DNA of 51,335 nt from positions 1-51,335 of the forward strand of contig JAUSDC010000032.1 in the NCBI GenBank assembly GCA_030650845.1, read 5' to 3'. The DNA comes from Candidatus Methanoperedens sp. GTDB taxonomy: Archaea > Halobacteriota > Methanosarcinia > Methanosarcinales > Methanoperedenaceae. The notes beneath the pieces are model-generated. The model saw only the letters and a list, made by a program, of their open reading frames with translations, made no database searches and had not been told where the DNA came from. Positions 16,322 to 25,645 of this stretch are shown here, in pieces (the first letter of the stretch is position 1; each line of letters begins with the position of its first letter). The position numbers were made by a program, and so were the translations under genes.

Positions 16322-16776
16322 AACCTTACACCGGTCTTCTTGAACTCCTTTTCACTGAACAGAATGCTGTAATCCCCTATACCCGTAGCAATGGAGATCT
16401 CCTTTGCAACCTTTTCGCATTCATCCCGTGAATAAGCATGTACCATAGTAAAAAGGTTATATTTCCATCCCGGATAACGCGGGCGTTCATAGCAGTGCGT
16501 AACTTCAGCAAAACCTGCCATGATCGCGCCGACCTCTTCAACGTTTTCATCCGGGACGTTCCATGTGCACATTGCATTTGCTGTTATTCCTATTGCTCTG
16601 TGGCCGATAGACGCGCCAAATCGGCGGATAGCGCCTTCTTTTATCATTGAAGCAAGCCTTTCCATGACCTCTTTTTCTGATATTCCAAGCTTAATCGCTA
16701 TTTTTTTGAACGGTTCAGAAGTTATTGAGATCCCGTCCTGAGCGGATTTTAATATTCCTATATCAATTTTATCCAT
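16318..16776 (-). CDS. ahbB: Siroheme decarboxylase subunit AhbB
   Basis: AhbA and AhbB together remove two carboxyl groups from siroheme in the alternative heme pathway. The 152-residue protein has an Lrp/AsnC-like helix-turn-helix (about 5-60, with EKEVMERLASMIKEGAIRRF) followed by the ferredoxin-like domain. The phrase VTHCYERPRYPGWKYNLFTM is characteristic of Ahb/NirDLGH proteins and holds histidine and arginine residues of the active site. It is the first gene of ahbB-sirC-hemA. The partner AhbA is encoded 10 kb away (26367), beside ahbD. Confidence 0.93.
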   Translation of the reverse strand: MDKIDIGILKSAQDGISITSEPFKKIAIKLGISEKEVMERLASMIKEGAIRRFGASIGHRAIGITANAMCTWNVPDENVEEVGAIMAGFAEVTHCYERPRYPGWKYNLFTMVHAYSRDECEKVAKEISIATGIGDYSILFSEKEFKKTGVRL

Positions 16777-16824
16777 GGGTATCAGAAATGTTTATTACTT
16801 TGATGTGCATAATCGTATATTAGT

Positions 16825-17169
16825 ATGGTAGATTTTAAAAACGTTTTAGAAGTTGTCAATGATGGTTTATTGTTACCAATAGTTATAATTACATTTATAT
16901 TATTAATATATATGGTTTTTTACCTTCGACGAATGGATGCAGATATAATCAGGTCAAAGATCTTTTTGCGATATTCAGATTTCAAAAATGCGTCTTTATT
17001 ACTTGCCACATTTGCCTTCGGGCTTGTAATTCACGTGGCACTTATTTTCACTACCCAATTATACTTCATTGATGATTCTCTGATAAAAGATATTCAAAAA
17101 TTTTTTGGATTGGCCCTGTCAATGACCATGTTAACTTTCGTATATTTTCTCTATAGAAGCATAAAATAA
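16825..17169 (+). CDS. Small membrane protein, three predicted helices
   Basis: The 114-residue protein has hydrophobic segments at about 14-34 (LLLPIVIITFILLIYMVFYL), 57-77 (SLLLATFAFGLVIHVALIFT) and 92-110. I recognise no family. The general plan (about 115-125 residues, three helices, charged loop after helix 1) resembles the protein at 38628, but I see no strong sequence identity. It diverges from ahbB across a 48-bp AT-rich gap. A TATA-like stretch (TTTATTACTT, about 16789-16798) would give a nearly leaderless transcript. Confidence 0.65.
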   Translation: MVDFKNVLEVVNDGLLLPIVIITFILLIYMVFYLRRMDADIIRSKIFLRYSDFKNASLLLATFAFGLVIHVALIFTTQLYFIDDSLIKDIQKFFGLALSMTMLTFVYFLYRSIK

Positions 17170-17211
17170 ATTGAAGCAATATTAATTATCTCATAAGGTA
17201 ATGGATAACCA

Positions 17212-17793
17212 ATGCTTGACAGGTTAAGACTAAATGTAAGGGAGGGACTATCTCCTGTTGCAAAAAAGATCGTGGGAGTGAATCCTAACACTCTGACTCT
17301 TCTTGGTCTTTTGATCAGCATTGCAGCAGCTATATTTTTTGCGAAGGGTGAAGTCCTTGCGGCAGGTTCACTTCTCCTCATTAGTGGTTTCTTTGATGTT
17401 CTTGACGGGGCTGTTGCTCGCGAGAACGGCAGAACCACCCGCTTTGGGGGTTTTCTTGATTCAGTATGCGATAGGTTCGCGGACGCTGCGATCTTGATCG
17501 GAGCGATGTATGGAGGGCTGACCTCATTTCCACTGTTTCCAGGTTGGTTTCCCGGTTGGTTCCTGGGTTCACTGGCAATAGTAGGTTCTTTCATGGTAAG
17601 CTACACAAGAGCGCGCGCAGAGGCTGCAGGAGCCGCTGCTGCTGTGGGTATTGGAGAAAGAGCGGTCAGGATGGTGATATTGATTCTGGGTGCATTCTTA
17701 AATCTGGTCAACTGGGCAGTTCTTTTGGTGATAGTCATTTCATTCATAACGGTAATTCAGAGGATAGTGTTTGTCAGAGGAACACTGAAATAA
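17212..17793 (+). CDS. CDP-alcohol phosphatidyltransferase, probably archaetidylinositol-phosphate synthase
   Basis: This 193-residue membrane enzyme has the complete family motif D-x2-D-G-x2-A-R-x8-G-x3-D-x3-D at residues 62-87 (DVLDGAVAREN, then FGGFLDSVCD). About five to six hydrophobic helices follow. The enzyme class swaps CMP on a CDP-lipid for an alcohol. The alcohol is inferred from context: inositol-phosphate synthase is the next gene (44-bp gap), so the product would be archaetidylinositol phosphate, made from CDP-archaeol and inositol 1-phosphate. The head-group assignment rests on this neighbourhood and on the motif spacing. Confidence 0.88.
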   Translation: MLDRLRLNVREGLSPVAKKIVGVNPNTLTLLGLLISIAAAIFFAKGEVLAAGSLLLISGFFDVLDGAVARENGRTTRFGGFLDSVCDRFADAAILIGAMYGGLTSFPLFPGWFPGWFLGSLAIVGSFMVSYTRARAEAAGAAAAVGIGERAVRMVILILGAFLNLVNWAVLLVIVISFITVIQRIVFVRGTLK

Positions 17794-17837
17794 CAACTTT
17801 TAAATCAAATAACCTTCATGATTGAAAGGGTATTAAA

Positions 17838-18902
17838 ATGGCAGGCATTCGAATAGCAATCGCAGGCACAGGTAATTGTGCGTCATCACTGGTTCAGGGA
17901 CTTGAGTACTACAGGACTGTAAAAGGTTCCGACGACCTTGTTCCGGGTCTTATGCATAATTCCCTTGGAGGCTATCTGATATCCGATATTGAACCAGTAG
18001 CTGCATTTGATGTTGATAAAAGAAAAGTCGGGAAAGACCTTTCAATGGCTCTATTTTCAGAGCCGAATTGCACAAAGAAATTTTCTGATATTCCGGAAAT
18101 TGGCGTTGAAGTGATGAAAGGACAAGTTCTTGATGGCGTTGCACCTCATATGAAAGATTATTTTCAGGTGGATAATGCCCAGAAACCCGTTGATGTTGCA
18201 TCAGTATTAAAGAAATCAAAAGCAGATATATTGATAAATTATCTGCCTGTTGGTTCTGAAGAAGCGGTCAAATGGTATGCATCCCAGGCTCTTGAGGCAG
18301 GATGTGGATTTATCAACTGCATCCCTGTATTCATAGCATCTGATGCGAAATGGGCTGATAAGTTCAAGAAAGCAAAGTTGCCCATTATCGGAGATGACAT
18401 TAAGAGCCTTGTGGGCGCCACGATAGTTCACCGCTCTCTCACCCAGATGATAATAGACAGGGGTGCAAGGATAGACAGTACGTATCAGTTGAACGTGGGT
18501 GGGAATACGGATTTCAGGAATATGACCGACCAGACAAGGCTCAAGTCCAAGAAAATATCAAAGACCGAATCCGTGTCATCGCAGATCCCTTACGACGCTT
18601 CTGTGTATGCAGGACCCAATGGCTGTATCGACAGTCTTAATGATAATAAAATATGCCATCTCAAGATCGATTTTAAGCTTTTTGGCAATGTTCCGGCTTA
18701 TATTGACCTCAAGCTCTCGGTGGAAGACAGCCCGAACAGCGCAGGCGTCGTGGTCGATGCCATACGCGTTGCAAAGATCGCTCTTGACAGGAAGATCGGT
18801 GGACCGATATATCCAGCTTCAGCATATTTCATGAAGCATCCTCCGCAGCAGATGCGGGAAGAAGAGGCGCGCCACCAGCTTGAAGAATTTATAAAATCTT
18901 AA
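17838..18902 (+). CDS. Inositol-3-phosphate (myo-inositol-1-phosphate) synthase
   Basis: This NAD-dependent enzyme cyclises glucose 6-phosphate to inositol phosphate. The 354-residue protein begins with IRIAIAGTGNCASSLVQGLE, the Rossmann loop of the archaeal/actinobacterial type. NYLPVGSEEAVKWYA, then CIPVFIASD, then IIGDDIKSLVGATIVHRSL are the conserved catalytic regions, with the lysines of the IGDDIKS segment. A TATA-like CTTTTAAATC (about 17798) precedes it. It supplies the head group for the transferase immediately upstream. Its stop overlaps the stop of the convergent TldE-like gene by 4 bp. Confidence 0.95.
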   Translation: MAGIRIAIAGTGNCASSLVQGLEYYRTVKGSDDLVPGLMHNSLGGYLISDIEPVAAFDVDKRKVGKDLSMALFSEPNCTKKFSDIPEIGVEVMKGQVLDGVAPHMKDYFQVDNAQKPVDVASVLKKSKADILINYLPVGSEEAVKWYASQALEAGCGFINCIPVFIASDAKWADKFKKAKLPIIGDDIKSLVGATIVHRSLTQMIIDRGARIDSTYQLNVGGNTDFRNMTDQTRLKSKKISKTESVSSQIPYDASVYAGPNGCIDSLNDNKICHLKIDFKLFGNVPAYIDLKLSVEDSPNSAGVVVDAIRVAKIALDRKIGGPIYPASAYFMKHPPQQMREEEARHQLEEFIKS

Positions 18903-20218
18903 CCAATAACTTTCATTTTCGACACCCTGATATTTGGTGTGATAATATTGCTCACCCTTCTAACCTCTGTTCCAGCGCCGTCAATATTTTTCAAGAGCTC
19001 AAAGATATTCCCTGAGATCATCATCGATTTTATAGGGGAACTGATCTCTCCGTCTTTAATTAAGAATGAATTCCGCGCTTCTACTGAAAAATCGCCTGAT
19101 ATGGGATTTGCAGTATGTGCCCCGATCACTGAATTAACGATCACTCCCTTATTTGTTTCACCAGTAATATCTGATCTCGGATAATCAACTATCAGGTTGC
19201 GGATACTGATCGAGGGTGTTGAGGTGAACGAACCGCGCACTGCGTTGCCGGTGCTTTCTCTTTTTTCCTTCCCTGCTGTATAGCAATCGTAAATAAAAGA
19301 CGTCAGTGTGCCATTTTTTACAAGTTCATTTTTCCTTGAAGGCGTACCTTCATCATCTGTTGATGCCGTCCCCATGCCCCCTGAAAGCGTGCCGTCATCT
19401 GTCAGTGACAGTTTTTCATTGGCTATTATGCTCCCCATTTTTCCAATAAGGGCTGACCTTCCCTTCTGTACATTATCTGAGTTCAGCGATGTCAGGAAAG
19501 TATTTTCAAGAATATCTGAAAAAGCCATGGGTTCAAGCAGCACAGGTATGTCACCTGTTTCGGCTCGCACCCCGTTCTGAGACCTGAATGCAAGCTGTGC
19601 CGCACTCTCCCCTATTTTATAAAAATCGACGTCAAGCATCCTTGAAGCGTCAAATTCCGACCCTGTGGACATTTCCGCACCTTTTGTGGCAGTATCTATG
19701 GAAGCATTGACAAAAGTATCTTCCTCTTCAACCTCCACTCCATTGGAGTTCAGAATAAGCGTTGTCGAGTTCAAGGCCATAAAATTCCCGGACGTTGGCG
19801 ATACAGAAGGCACGCTTTTTGCTCCTTCTATCATCTGTGCAGTATGCTCAATACATGATTCGATGTCGATATTCACAAGCCTTCTGTCCAGGACGTCCAT
19901 GACAACAGGACACTTTTTTTTCTGAGGAAGTCCTGACCATTCAGGATCTCCTTTCCTTACACGAGCGGATTTCACTGCAAGTATGCATGCCTCTTCTGCT
20001 CGCGATAAGTCATTTGTGCTTGAAAAGCCTACAGCTCCTTTCACGATAGCGCGTATACCAATTCCAGAGATGAGACTTTCTTTTGCAAGGTCGATCTCAT
20101 CTTTCTGCACATCGATCGATACAGACCTGCCTCGAATGCAATATATCTCAGTTTCATCAGCCCCAGCTTTCTTTGCGTATCCAAGGGATTTTCGTGCAAT
20201 CTCAAAAATGTCAGTCAT
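18899..20218 (-). CDS. TldD/PmbA-family protein, TldE (PmbA)-like
   Basis: The 439-residue protein has the TldD/PmbA fold: an N-terminal domain with ADETEIYCIRGRSVSIDVQ and a C-terminal domain with GNAVRGSFTSTPSISIRNL and SGDFSVEARNSFLIKDGEIS. TldD and TldE form a heterodimeric zinc protease that trims peptides. The catalytic HExxH-type motif of TldD is absent here, so this is the TldE (non-catalytic) type. No tldD neighbour is in the window. The gene diverges from a radical SAM gene across a 39-bp gap. Length is normal. Confidence 0.9.
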   Translation of the reverse strand: MTDIFEIARKSLGYAKKAGADETEIYCIRGRSVSIDVQKDEIDLAKESLISGIGIRAIVKGAVGFSSTNDLSRAEEACILAVKSARVRKGDPEWSGLPQKKKCPVVMDVLDRRLVNIDIESCIEHTAQMIEGAKSVPSVSPTSGNFMALNSTTLILNSNGVEVEEEDTFVNASIDTATKGAEMSTGSEFDASRMLDVDFYKIGESAAQLAFRSQNGVRAETGDIPVLLEPMAFSDILENTFLTSLNSDNVQKGRSALIGKMGSIIANEKLSLTDDGTLSGGMGTASTDDEGTPSRKNELVKNGTLTSFIYDCYTAGKEKRESTGNAVRGSFTSTPSISIRNLIVDYPRSDITGETNKGVIVNSVIGAHTANPISGDFSVEARNSFLIKDGEISSPIKSMMISGNIFELLKNIDGAGTEVRRVSNIITPNIRVSKMKVIG

Positions 20219-20257
20219 CGAAGGTTAATTAAAATTGAAGTTAGATAAAGATAACCT

Positions 20258-21910
20258 ATGCGCGTTCTTATATTAGATGGTTATGTTGATGAACCAGCAT
20301 GTCTGGGCGTCGCCCCTTATATCGCGCCGTATCCAAGGTATATTGCGGGCGCTCTGGTCGAAAAGGGCATACCAGAAGAGGATATTGCCTATCGCACGAT
20401 AGATCAGCTTCGAGCTGTCAAAGAGAAGCTTAATTACGATATTACGGTCGTCGTGGCTGGGATGACAGTGCCTGGAAAATACCTGCGTTCGACCCCTATT
20501 AGCCTGAATGAGCTCAGGGAGCTTTCACGCCTTGGTGGAACAAAGATACTGGGTGGGCCTGTAAGGCTTGGATTCGGGGAAGAAGGGGGCTCGTCAGCAA
20601 AAGAGCTTGCTTTAACTGGATTTTTGCTGGCAAAAAAAGATATAGAAGCTTTTGTTTTTGATGTTTTGGAGAAACTTTCTGACCCCAAAAGCGTAGTACA
20701 CAGGATGAGAACGACACAGGAGATAGCGCGATGGGGCAAGATGGGGGCGTTCATTATCAGGCAGCACCCTGATTTTCCTTATGTCATGTGCGAGCTTGAG
20801 ACTTACAGAGGCTGTCCGCGCCATTCTCACTGCTCGTTCTGCACAGAGCCGTTCTATGGTAAGCCTGATTTTCGTGAAATCAGGGATGTGGTAAATGAAG
20901 TGGCTGCGCTGTATCAACATGGCGCGCGATACTTCAGGCTCGGCAGGCAGCCAGATCTTTTCATGTACCGGGGTAAGGATGGCGTCCCTGACCATTATGC
21001 GATCGAAGAACTGTACCGGGGAATTCGAAATGCTGCACCTGATCTTAAAGTGCTGCACATGGACAATGCTAATCCTGTGACTTTTGCGCAGTTCCCTGAA
21101 GAATCACGAAGGATCGCAGAAATAATCGTAAAATACCACACATCAGGGGATGTGGCTGCACTTGGAATGGAGAGCGCTGACCCGGATGTTATCAGGGCGA
21201 ATGATCTAAAAGCTTCGCCAGAGGAGGTCTTCGAAGCCATAAAGCTCCTGAACGATGTTGGCTCTGCGCGGGGAAAGGGCGGTCTTCCTGAGCTTCTTCC
21301 TGGCATTAACTTTGTCCATGGTTTAATGGGAGAGACAAAAAAGACGTTCGAACTCAATTTTGAATTCATGAAGAAGGTGCTTGATACCGGTCTTATGGTG
21401 AGGCGGGTGAATATCAGGCAGGTGATGACCTTTGCAGGAACACCCATGCAGGGGCATGATGAGCTTGTGGCAAAGCACAAGGAGCTTTTCCTGCGATACA
21501 AGGAAAAGATGAGAAACGAGATAGACATGCCGATGCTGCGGCGCCTTTGTCCGGTCGGTACGATCATGAAAGATGTCCGCACTGAAATTTTCGATAAGAT
21601 CACCTTCGGAAGGCAGTTGGGCACATACCCTCTCCTTGTTGGCATCCCGGCGCAGGTTGAGTTGAACAGGTTCTATGATGTTATGGTCACTGACCACGGA
21701 TACAGGTCGATAACCGGGATACCTGTGCCCGTGGATATCAACAGGGCGCCTCTGAAGCTTTTAGAACAGATACCTGGTGTGGGGAAAAAACAGGCAGGGA
21801 AGATAGTGATGGGAAGACCATATAAAGATAAGGAGGATATTGCCAGGAGGGCGGGGATCAGGAGGGAATTACTGGCAGCAGATTTGTTCTCACACAGACC
21901 GGAAATTTAG
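20258..21910 (+). CDS. Radical SAM protein with C-terminal helix-hairpin-helix
   Basis: This 550-residue archaeal protein starts with a cobalamin-binding-like Rossmann region (about 1-125) that lacks an obvious B12 histidine motif. Next comes a radical SAM core whose cluster cysteines are C186, C192 and C195 (RGCPRHSHCSFC), a CX5CX2C spacing instead of the usual CX3CX2C. The C-terminus (about 495-540) contains LKLLEQIPGVGKKQAGKIV, a helix-hairpin-helix of nucleic-acid-binding type. Such a combination suggests a nucleic-acid-modifying enzyme, but the substrate is unknown to me. No ribosome-binding site precedes the ATG, and TTAATTAAAATTG about 25-35 bp upstream suggests a leaderless transcript. 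Confidence 0.85.
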   Translation: MRVLILDGYVDEPACLGVAPYIAPYPRYIAGALVEKGIPEEDIAYRTIDQLRAVKEKLNYDITVVVAGMTVPGKYLRSTPISLNELRELSRLGGTKILGGPVRLGFGEEGGSSAKELALTGFLLAKKDIEAFVFDVLEKLSDPKSVVHRMRTTQEIARWGKMGAFIIRQHPDFPYVMCELETYRGCPRHSHCSFCTEPFYGKPDFREIRDVVNEVAALYQHGARYFRLGRQPDLFMYRGKDGVPDHYAIEELYRGIRNAAPDLKVLHMDNANPVTFAQFPEESRRIAEIIVKYHTSGDVAALGMESADPDVIRANDLKASPEEVFEAIKLLNDVGSARGKGGLPELLPGINFVHGLMGETKKTFELNFEFMKKVLDTGLMVRRVNIRQVMTFAGTPMQGHDELVAKHKELFLRYKEKMRNEIDMPMLRRLCPVGTIMKDVRTEIFDKITFGRQLGTYPLLVGIPAQVELNRFYDVMVTDHGYRSITGIPVPVDINRAPLKLLEQIPGVGKKQAGKIVMGRPYKDKEDIARRAGIRRELLAADLFSHRPEI

Positions 21911-22071
21911 AAAAAGGAATACCGCGGATACTTTTCGGATTTATTCAGAGAGCGGACGCTGCTAATGGAAAACTCGACTTTTGTGATGAGCTTGAGGTTG
22001 CATGTGGGTCGGGATAGGTGCGGGATTTCATGGATAGATTTAATTAGCTTGAAATTAAGATAAAATGTTTA

Positions 22072-22317
22072 ATGCAAACAAATAGTAAACCTGAAATTTT
22101 TGAGCAAATAGTCAAGGTAATACAGTCTTTTCCATATCAGATGCAAGTAGAGGTGCTGGACTTTATTGGCTATCTAAAAAGTAAGGTAGCAACAGAACAG
22201 GAAAGAAGGGAAGATATGGAGTGGTCATATCTCTCTTTAACAAATGCTGTAAAGGATATAGATGATGAAAAGGAGGAAGGGTACAGTGAGGCTGATTTAA
22301 AAGAGAAATGGTTATGA
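22072..22317 (+). CDS. DUF2281-like antitoxin
   Basis: This 81-residue acidic protein precedes a PemK/MazF-type toxin and overlaps its start (ATGA). The N-terminal part, EIFEQIVKVIQSFPYQMQVE followed by VLDFIGYLKSK, matches the DUF2281 family, in which a short helical segment ending in a conserved DFxxYL precedes a variable tail. The tail (EEGYSEADLKEKWL) would wrap the toxin. No strong ribosome-binding site is visible, and an AT-rich promoter stretch (TAGATTTAATTA) lies about 40 bp upstream. Confidence 0.75.
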   Translation: MQTNSKPEIFEQIVKVIQSFPYQMQVEVLDFIGYLKSKVATEQERREDMEWSYLSLTNAVKDIDDEKEEGYSEADLKEKWL

Positions 22318-22667
22318 AAAAAGCAGGGCAAGTAGTTGTTATTAAATTCCCACAAACTGATTATCAGGGAAATAAGCTTCGTCCTGCACTTCTAATCGCA
22401 CCGTTGCCCGGCAAATATGGTGATTGGTTGGTATGCATGATATCATCACAAATACATCAAGCCATTAACAATTTTGATGAAGTTGTATACGAAGATTCAA
22501 TTGACTTTGTCCGCTCAGGATTAAAAAAAGCAAGTGCCATTCGTATTAGCAGATTGTCCATAGTTTCCGAGGACATACTTTTCGGAACCACAGGTGAAAT
22601 TTCCAATGAACGTTTACATCGCATCAAACAAAAACTCGCTAAATGGATTTCAGGAAATGTCCAATGA
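22314..22667 (+). CDS. MazF/PemK-type endoribonuclease toxin
   Basis: The product, about 117 residues, has the MazF/PemK fold: GQVVVIKFPQTDYQGNKLRP (the beta1-beta2 region with the conserved RPALLI), then MISSQ, and a closing helix with KLAKW. These toxins cut RNA in a sequence-dependent way. The ATG at 22314 overlaps the antitoxin stop (ATGA), which makes it preferable to the in-frame ATG at 22308. Order antitoxin-toxin and overlap are as expected for a type II module. Confidence 0.87.
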   Translation: MKKAGQVVVIKFPQTDYQGNKLRPALLIAPLPGKYGDWLVCMISSQIHQAINNFDEVVYEDSIDFVRSGLKKASAIRISRLSIVSEDILFGTTGEISNERLHRIKQKLAKWISGNVQ

Positions 22668-22790
22668 ATTTTAACGCAATCTAGAGGAAGTACCGCGAGC
22701 GCTTTTATATAAACCCATTATTTTAATAATTTAACCAAAAAACCAATGATGTACTAGTATTTATCTCATCAATCGGAGCACAAAACCAAA

Positions 22791-24143
22791 ATGAACGAGA
22801 TCGATATAATCCGCGCTTCAATCCTCTCACGCATCAAACCCACAGACCCGGAAAAGCAGAAGCTTTCGGCTCTTGCAGACAGCCTGATCGGCAGAATAAT
22901 TGCCCTAGGAAGAGCTGAAGGACTGGATATCAGCGCCATTCTCGTGGGCTCAACTGCGCGCTGTACATGGCTTTCAGGAGAGCATGACCTTGATATATTC
23001 ATAATGTTCCCTCCTGAAGTATCAAGAGAATATCTTGAGGAAAAAGGACTCTACGTTGCCCGAAAAATGGCAGAGCAAGCCCAGAGTTGTGAGGAAAGGT
23101 ACGCCGAGCACCCGTATATCAATGCTGTATTTGACGGCTGTGAGGTCGATCTTGTCCCTGCATTCGGTGTGGCAAGCGCTGCAGAGATAAAATCCGCAGT
23201 GGACAGGACTCCATTTCATAATAAATTCGTGCTTTCAAGGATACAGGGACTCGAGGATGAAGTGCTTCTGCTCAAACAATTCCTGAAAGGGTGCGGCGTC
23301 TATGGCTCAGAACTCAAGACACATGGTTTTTCAGGATATCTTGTGGAACTTCTGGTCATCTATTACGGTTCGTTCATGGGCGTGCTTGAAGCGGTGCAGG
23401 AATGGAAGCCTGGAATGATGATCGATATAGAAAAACACGCAAGCATTTCACACAATGACCCGCTTGTCATGGTTGATCCCACTGACCCGGCGCGCAACGT
23501 TGCTGCTGCGCTATCCCTTGATAATATGTGCATCTTCATCGACAGCGCCCGTGAGTTCCTGAAAAAACCCGATATTTCATTTTTTAGCCTGCGTGTTGTG
23601 GAGCCACTTCCTGACAGCGAATTTAAGAATATCATGTCAGAAAGAGGCACCTCTCTTATCGCTATTGAATTCACAGCTCCTGACGAAGTAGATGATGTGC
23701 TGTTCCCCCAGCTTCACAAGATGGAGGACTCAGTGCGCGAGATGCTTGAGAGATATGATTTTCGCGTGTACAACAGCGGGGTATGGGCTGGAAAAAAAGC
23801 GGTTCTCGTGTATGAACTTGAATCTGCCGGACTTCCAACTCTGAAAAAACACACAGGTCCGCAGGTATGGATGGAAGAACATGCCGCATCCTTTAAATCT
23901 AAATACACTGGCTCAAATGCGTTTTCCAATGTGTATATCAGGAATGGGAAGTATATGGTAGAGATACCTCGAAAATACATACATGCAAAAAAACTTTTGG
24001 AATCTGAACTTCCAAAATGCGGTCTTGGAAAGCATGTGGCTTTAAGTATTAAAAAAGTATATCATATACTGGAAAATGAACAGATACTGACGATCAAAGA
24101 AAATGATTTCAGAGAATTTCTCCATAGATTTTTCAAAAAATAA
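22791..24143 (+). CDS. cca: CCA-adding enzyme, archaeal class I
   Basis: This tRNA nucleotidyltransferase adds CCA to tRNA 3' ends, as needed for the tRNA-Thr gene in this window, which lacks encoded CCA. The 450-residue protein has the class I nucleotidyltransferase motif GSTARCTWLSGEHDLDIF at 53-70, with catalytic D66 and D68 and a third aspartate in CEVDLVP near 117. The central and tail domains (HKFVL-type region, ETHGFSGYLVELLV-like HGFSGYLVELL) are archaeal. A TATA box CTTTTATATAAA lies near 22701-22712, with a second AT-rich stretch nearer the start. The CcdA gene follows after 2 bp. Confidence 0.95.
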   Translation: MNEIDIIRASILSRIKPTDPEKQKLSALADSLIGRIIALGRAEGLDISAILVGSTARCTWLSGEHDLDIFIMFPPEVSREYLEEKGLYVARKMAEQAQSCEERYAEHPYINAVFDGCEVDLVPAFGVASAAEIKSAVDRTPFHNKFVLSRIQGLEDEVLLLKQFLKGCGVYGSELKTHGFSGYLVELLVIYYGSFMGVLEAVQEWKPGMMIDIEKHASISHNDPLVMVDPTDPARNVAAALSLDNMCIFIDSAREFLKKPDISFFSLRVVEPLPDSEFKNIMSERGTSLIAIEFTAPDEVDDVLFPQLHKMEDSVREMLERYDFRVYNSGVWAGKKAVLVYELESAGLPTLKKHTGPQVWMEEHAASFKSKYTGSNAFSNVYIRNGKYMVEIPRKYIHAKKLLESELPKCGLGKHVALSIKKVYHILENEQILTIKENDFREFLHRFFKK

Positions 24144-24145
24144 CC

Positions 24146-25645
24146 ATGAAAGGAACAGAATTTCTCACTGATAAAAGATATTTCAAATATGTTACTATTA
24201 TCCTGATCATTTCAATCCTTACCTTTTCTGGCTGTCTTGAAAGTTCCACTCCGAAAAACACACTTACCATATCCACTGAAAAGGAAGTCTATCACTCTAA
24301 TGAAACTCTAAACGTGCACATTGAATTCAATTCAACAAAAGAAGTTGAAGCAAATATCCTTGTTTCAGGAATAAATAATTTGTTCGGTCGCGCAATGCTT
24401 TCCGAAACAAGAGAAGCCATCCTGAAAAAAGGTGACAACTCATTTGATTTTGAGTTCACGACACCGTCATGCGAGGACTGTTCTGCAGTGGCTCCAGGAG
24501 CGCATTATATCAATGCCACCATCTCGATCGGCGATCAAAACTATGATAGTAACACAAAGATCACACTTGAGAGAGAAACAAATGTTTCCGAAGAACAGGC
24601 TATCAATACATCGGCAAAGGTCGAACAAACAGAACCGGTCAAAACTGAGAAAAATGGTGCAGTAACGGTTGAATACTTCTTTGATCCTGCATGCCAGAAA
24701 TGCGCAAAAGCAGCTCCAGTGATTGATAGCGTCGTAACATCCTACAGCGACAATGTGAGTTTTTCAAAATACAATATCCTTACTGATGGAGGGCTTGCTC
24801 TTGCAAGGAAATATCAGCTTCCTGGAGTTCCTTCAGTTGTCATAAATGAACAAAAGATCGTCTCATACGGCGATTATGAAGGAAATACCACACTGCTAGA
24901 GCAAATCCTGAGAGATTCCATCGAAAAAGCCTCAGTATCTACTTCGATCGCTCCAGTCCAGCAGAAAATAATTTTGTCTGTACCTTCTGTTTTCGTCGTT
25001 GGCTTCCTGGCAGGATTCAATCCATGCCTTCTTGCCATACTTGCATTCATCGCATCCGTTACCCTTGCGACCACAGGCAGGAGGCGCAATGTCCTTCTGA
25101 TAGTCCTCATGTTCAGCCTCGGGATATTCGTGACGTATCTGATCGTAGGGATAGGTCTTCTTAACATAATTGAACAGCTGCCTTCGCTTCAGGCATCCAT
25201 CAAGAATTTCCTTGTTGTTCTTATAGGGGTACTCGGGCTGTGGCACATTTATGATGCCTGGCATCTTCGGACAAACACAGAGTCCTCGTTCTATACCCCG
25301 AAATCCTTTATCCGCCTGACTGAGAGCGTGACAAAGAACGTGAGCCTTCCTGCTTCATTCTTCATGGGGGCTCTGTTCTCACTCATAAAAGCCCCATGCG
25401 TTGGCGCGGTTTATTTTGTGATACTCGATATGGTAAGAAGCGGAAATGGTGAAGGCTATCTGTATCTTGCAGCCTATAATTTTGGTGTAGTTCTTCCTGT
25501 GCTTGTCCTGGGATTTGCCATTGCATTCGGACTGAATCCTGAAAAAGTAGAAAAATTCAGGAAGGAGAAGAGGTCTGTTATGAGGCTTATTACTGGCGTG
25601 ACACTTCTTGCTATTGCTGTTCTTATGTATGCCGGGATAATTTAA
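24146..25645 (+). CDS. Lipoprotein-thioredoxin-CcdA fusion (membrane disulfide reductase)
   Basis: The 499-residue protein combines three parts. A lipoprotein signal ends at Cys30 (FSGC), followed by an external beta-rich domain containing an extra CxxC at 109-112 (SCEDC). A thioredoxin-like domain has C183-QK-C186 in DPACQKCAKAAP. A CcdA/DsbD-type membrane domain starts near 280 with the paired redox cysteines C294 (GFNPCLLA) and C418 (IKAPCVGA). Such proteins carry electrons from cytoplasmic thioredoxin outward, often to keep apocytochrome c cysteines reduced. It follows cca by 2 bp and faces a DsbA-like gene with a 4-bp stop overlap. Confidence 0.9.
   Translation: MKGTEFLTDKRYFKYVTIILIISILTFSGCLESSTPKNTLTISTEKEVYHSNETLNVHIEFNSTKEVEANILVSGINNLFGRAMLSETREAILKKGDNSFDFEFTTPSCEDCSAVAPGAHYINATISIGDQNYDSNTKITLERETNVSEEQAINTSAKVEQTEPVKTEKNGAVTVEYFFDPACQKCAKAAPVIDSVVTSYSDNVSFSKYNILTDGGLALARKYQLPGVPSVVINEQKIVSYGDYEGNTTLLEQILRDSIEKASVSTSIAPVQQKIILSVPSVFVVGFLAGFNPCLLAILAFIASVTLATTGRRRNVLLIVLMFSLGIFVTYLIVGIGLLNIIEQLPSLQASIKNFLVVLIGVLGLWHIYDAWHLRTNTESSFYTPKSFIRLTESVTKNVSLPASFFMGALFSLIKAPCVGAVYFVILDMVRSGNGEGYLYLAAYNFGVVLPVLVLGFAIAFGLNPEKVEKFRKEKRSVMRLITGVTLLAIAVLMYAGII

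Noticed and set aside
18899-20218. TldD (catalytic subunit) assignment
   Set aside because: No HExxH-type zinc motif is present; the sequence fits the non-catalytic TldE/PmbA type.
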